Below, one piece after another: positions 63,066-64,000 of a DNA stretch of 64,000 nucleotides (position 1 is its first letter; each line of letters starts with the position of its first letter). The stretch covers positions 1-64,000 of the forward strand of contig NZ_SJOH01000007.1 of assembly GCF_004331285.1 (NCBI RefSeq), given 5' to 3'. The notes under the pieces are model-generated. The model worked only from the letters and a program-made list of their open reading frames with translations, searched no databases and was not told the origin of the DNA. The translations under genes were made by a program, and so were the position numbers. Source of the DNA: Acinetobacter sp. ANC 3781 (GTDB taxonomy: Bacteria > Pseudomonadota > Gammaproteobacteria > Pseudomonadales > Moraxellaceae).

Positions 63066-63264
63066 CTCATCGCAAAACTCGTCCACCACCATCGAGTAGC
63101 AAATTCATCGCAGAAACAGTAATTCTTTAATTCCCTCCCACCTCAAATAGTTGCGAATGTCATTTCTGCGTATCAAATAATATGATGAATTTAAATCAAA
63201 AATACCAGTCAATTCCTTAACTAACTGGTATTACTCAAAAGAACTCTATCTTTCAAGAATATCG

Positions 63265-63585
63265 CTAAATCATTAAACCCTTGTGCATAATCCGGATTTT
63301 AACATTCAGCACATCATCTTTAACTTGTTGCTGATAAGCTTGCATATGAGGGGTTTGTAAATGAGCATTCAAGTGCTCAATACTTTCCCAATGCTCCAAC
63401 ATGGTAATTGCATCAGGTACTTTAGTTTGATAATCAGCATCCGATTCATGATCTACCAGTAACTCATAGCCGTAACACCCATCTTCTTGTAAAACCGCAG
63501 GTGTTATTTTTCTAAATGCATTTAACACGTTTTCACGATGTTGAGCACCTGATCGAATCTGGATATCTGCAATAACAACTAACAT
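63265..63585 (-). CDS. Antibiotic-biosynthesis-monooxygenase-domain protein (YgiN-like)
   Basis: A 106-residue ABM-domain protein from the ATG at 63585, chosen because AAGGAG lies seven bases upstream; a frame open to 63606 is not supported. LVVIADIQIRSGAQHRENVL, CYGYELLVDHES, and ITMLEHWESIEHLNAHLQTPHM fit the ferredoxin-like dimeric fold of quinol monooxygenase YgiN. It follows the MdaB-like gene, a pairing also seen in E. coli (mdaB-ygiN), where both act on quinones. Confidence 0.88.
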   Translation of the reverse strand: MLVVIADIQIRSGAQHRENVLNAFRKITPAVLQEDGCYGYELLVDHESDADYQTKVPDAITMLEHWESIEHLNAHLQTPHMQAYQQQVKDDVLNVKIRIMHKGLMI

Positions 63586-63611
63586 AGTTTGCTCCTTAAA
63601 CACCACTTCTA

Positions 63612-64000
63612 TTAAGCAAAAACATCCATTAAATGCTGCCGATATTTACGTTCATATTCAGCGACATCCGGCATTTTTATTACATCATTTACGATGAAGG
63701 TGTCTAAACTTTTCATTCCTAAAAATTGATTGGCTTTATGAAATGGCAGATATACACCATCAACCCCAACACCATGAAAAAATTGATCAGCATCATTAAA
63801 AGCTTCCATGGGCGCATTCCACGTTAACGATAACATGTACTTTTTATCGTGAATGAGACCACCTGAACCATATTTTTTCGATGCATCCGACCGGGATCGA
63901 CCATCACTGGCATATAGAGTGCCATGTCCTTCTGTAAAAATATCATCAATATATTTTTTGACTGTCCAAGGTGCACCCATCCACCAGCCAGGCATTTGAT
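63612..64000 (-). CDS. mdaB: NADPH quinone reductase MdaB, partial
   Basis: The gene runs off the right edge; about 129 C-terminal residues are present. QMPGWWMGAPWTVKKYID, HGTLYASDGRSRSDASKKYG, YMLSLTWNAPMEAF and the LPFHKANQFLGM tail match MdaB (modulator of drug activity B), a flavodoxin-fold quinone reductase. The codon before the first visible ATG still reads as family sequence (Gln), so the true start lies beyond the window. It is cotranscribed with the YgiN-like gene, 26 bases downstream. Confidence 0.92.
   Translation of the reverse strand, partial: QMPGWWMGAPWTVKKYIDDIFTEGHGTLYASDGRSRSDASKKYGSGGLIHDKKYMLSLTWNAPMEAFNDADQFFHGVGVDGVYLPFHKANQFLGMKSLDTFIVNDVIKMPDVAEYERKYRQHLMDVFA

Larger units (their letters stand above)
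62869..63264. other. 396-base gap holding the thiSG terminator and a hairpin cluster
   Basis: Besides the terminator at 62912 it contains the hairpin cluster at 63003-63065. A 61-codon plus-strand frame (62945-63130) crosses both and is Arg/Lys/Ser/Pro-rich, so it was not called. The right end is AT-rich spacer. Confidence 0.4.

Noticed and set aside
62945..63130. 61-codon open frame after thiSG
   Set aside because: It runs through the terminator tail and a hairpin cluster, is Arg/Pro/Ser-rich, and has no ribosome site.
1..64000. CRISPR array, rRNA operon, prophage or intact insertion sequence
   Set aside because: No regularly spaced repeats, rRNA sequence, transposase or phage structural genes were recognised anywhere in the window.

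Overview
The window looks like a chromosomal piece of an Acinetobacter species (Moraxellaceae). This is inferred from the AT-rich base composition, the many small exported and lipoprotein genes, a FabR-type regulator facing a desaturase/ferredoxin-reductase pair, and housekeeping clusters (pyrD-cvpA-purF, gspL-gspM, tsaD/rpsU/yqeY, thiS-thiG, rpoH, rapA) that read as that genus. No rRNA, prophage, integrase, intact insertion sequence or CRISPR array was seen. The region is mostly core genome with a few decayed or odd loci.

Layout. 1-6.7 kb: the tail of ahpF, an Ala-rich lipoprotein, a decayed VIT1/CCC1 metal-transporter pseudogene, a YeeE/YedE sulfur-compound transporter, a lipoprotein, an uncharacterised pair made of a radical SAM protein and a uracil-DNA-glycosylase-like protein, and a nitronate monooxygenase. 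6.7-15.3 kb: a glycine-zipper protein, dusB, a DUF1615 lipoprotein overlapping a HAD phosphatase, a small unknown protein, the desaturase/reductase operon divergent from a FabR-like TetR regulator, a hydrolase and an orphan PAAR protein. 15.4-24.5 kb: rapA, an RluA-type pseudouridine synthase, a degenerate isochorismatase fused to a carrier-protein domain, a TRIC/UPF0126 channel, a hairpin-rich gap, a GlcG/HbpS-type protein, hemL, thiE and a DUF962 protein.

24.7-36.2 kb: two tandem CYTH-CHAD genes of identical length, the first with a worn-out CHAD domain; small DUF proteins; an amidohydrolase; an M16 peptidase; PhzF; and a GloB-like metallo-beta-lactamase-fold enzyme. 36.3-36.7 kb: a tRNA-Leu, tRNA-Trp, tRNA-Leu cluster on the minus strand whose two Leu genes are identical. 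36.8-44.7 kb: a kinase-like gene overlapping a patatin phospholipase gene, a DUF815 ATPase, a DUF4385 protein, a GAF-GGDEF diguanylate cyclase, tsaD divergent from rpsU-yqeY, and a small exported protein.

44.7-64 kb: a GFA-family protein, a BepA-like M48 protease, ghrB with an overlapping upstream gene that resembles the DNA polymerase III psi subunit, an M48 homologue that has lost a zinc ligand, the pyrD-cvpA-purF operon, the nitroreductase-gpsA-sixA-gspL-gspM run, a lipoprotein, rhlB, a cold-shock protein, a TusA-like protein, rpoH, a DUF423 protein, thiS-thiG, and a YgiN/MdaB quinone-metabolism pair cut by the right edge. Many genes end in clear intrinsic terminators, several of them shared by convergent genes.

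No single locus is a clear new system. The best candidates for undescribed biology are the radical SAM/glycosylase-like pair, the kinase-patatin overlap, the diverged CYTH-CHAD duplicate, the orphan isochorismatase-carrier fusion, the M48 pseudopeptidase and the hairpin-rich gap at 20.7-20.9 kb.
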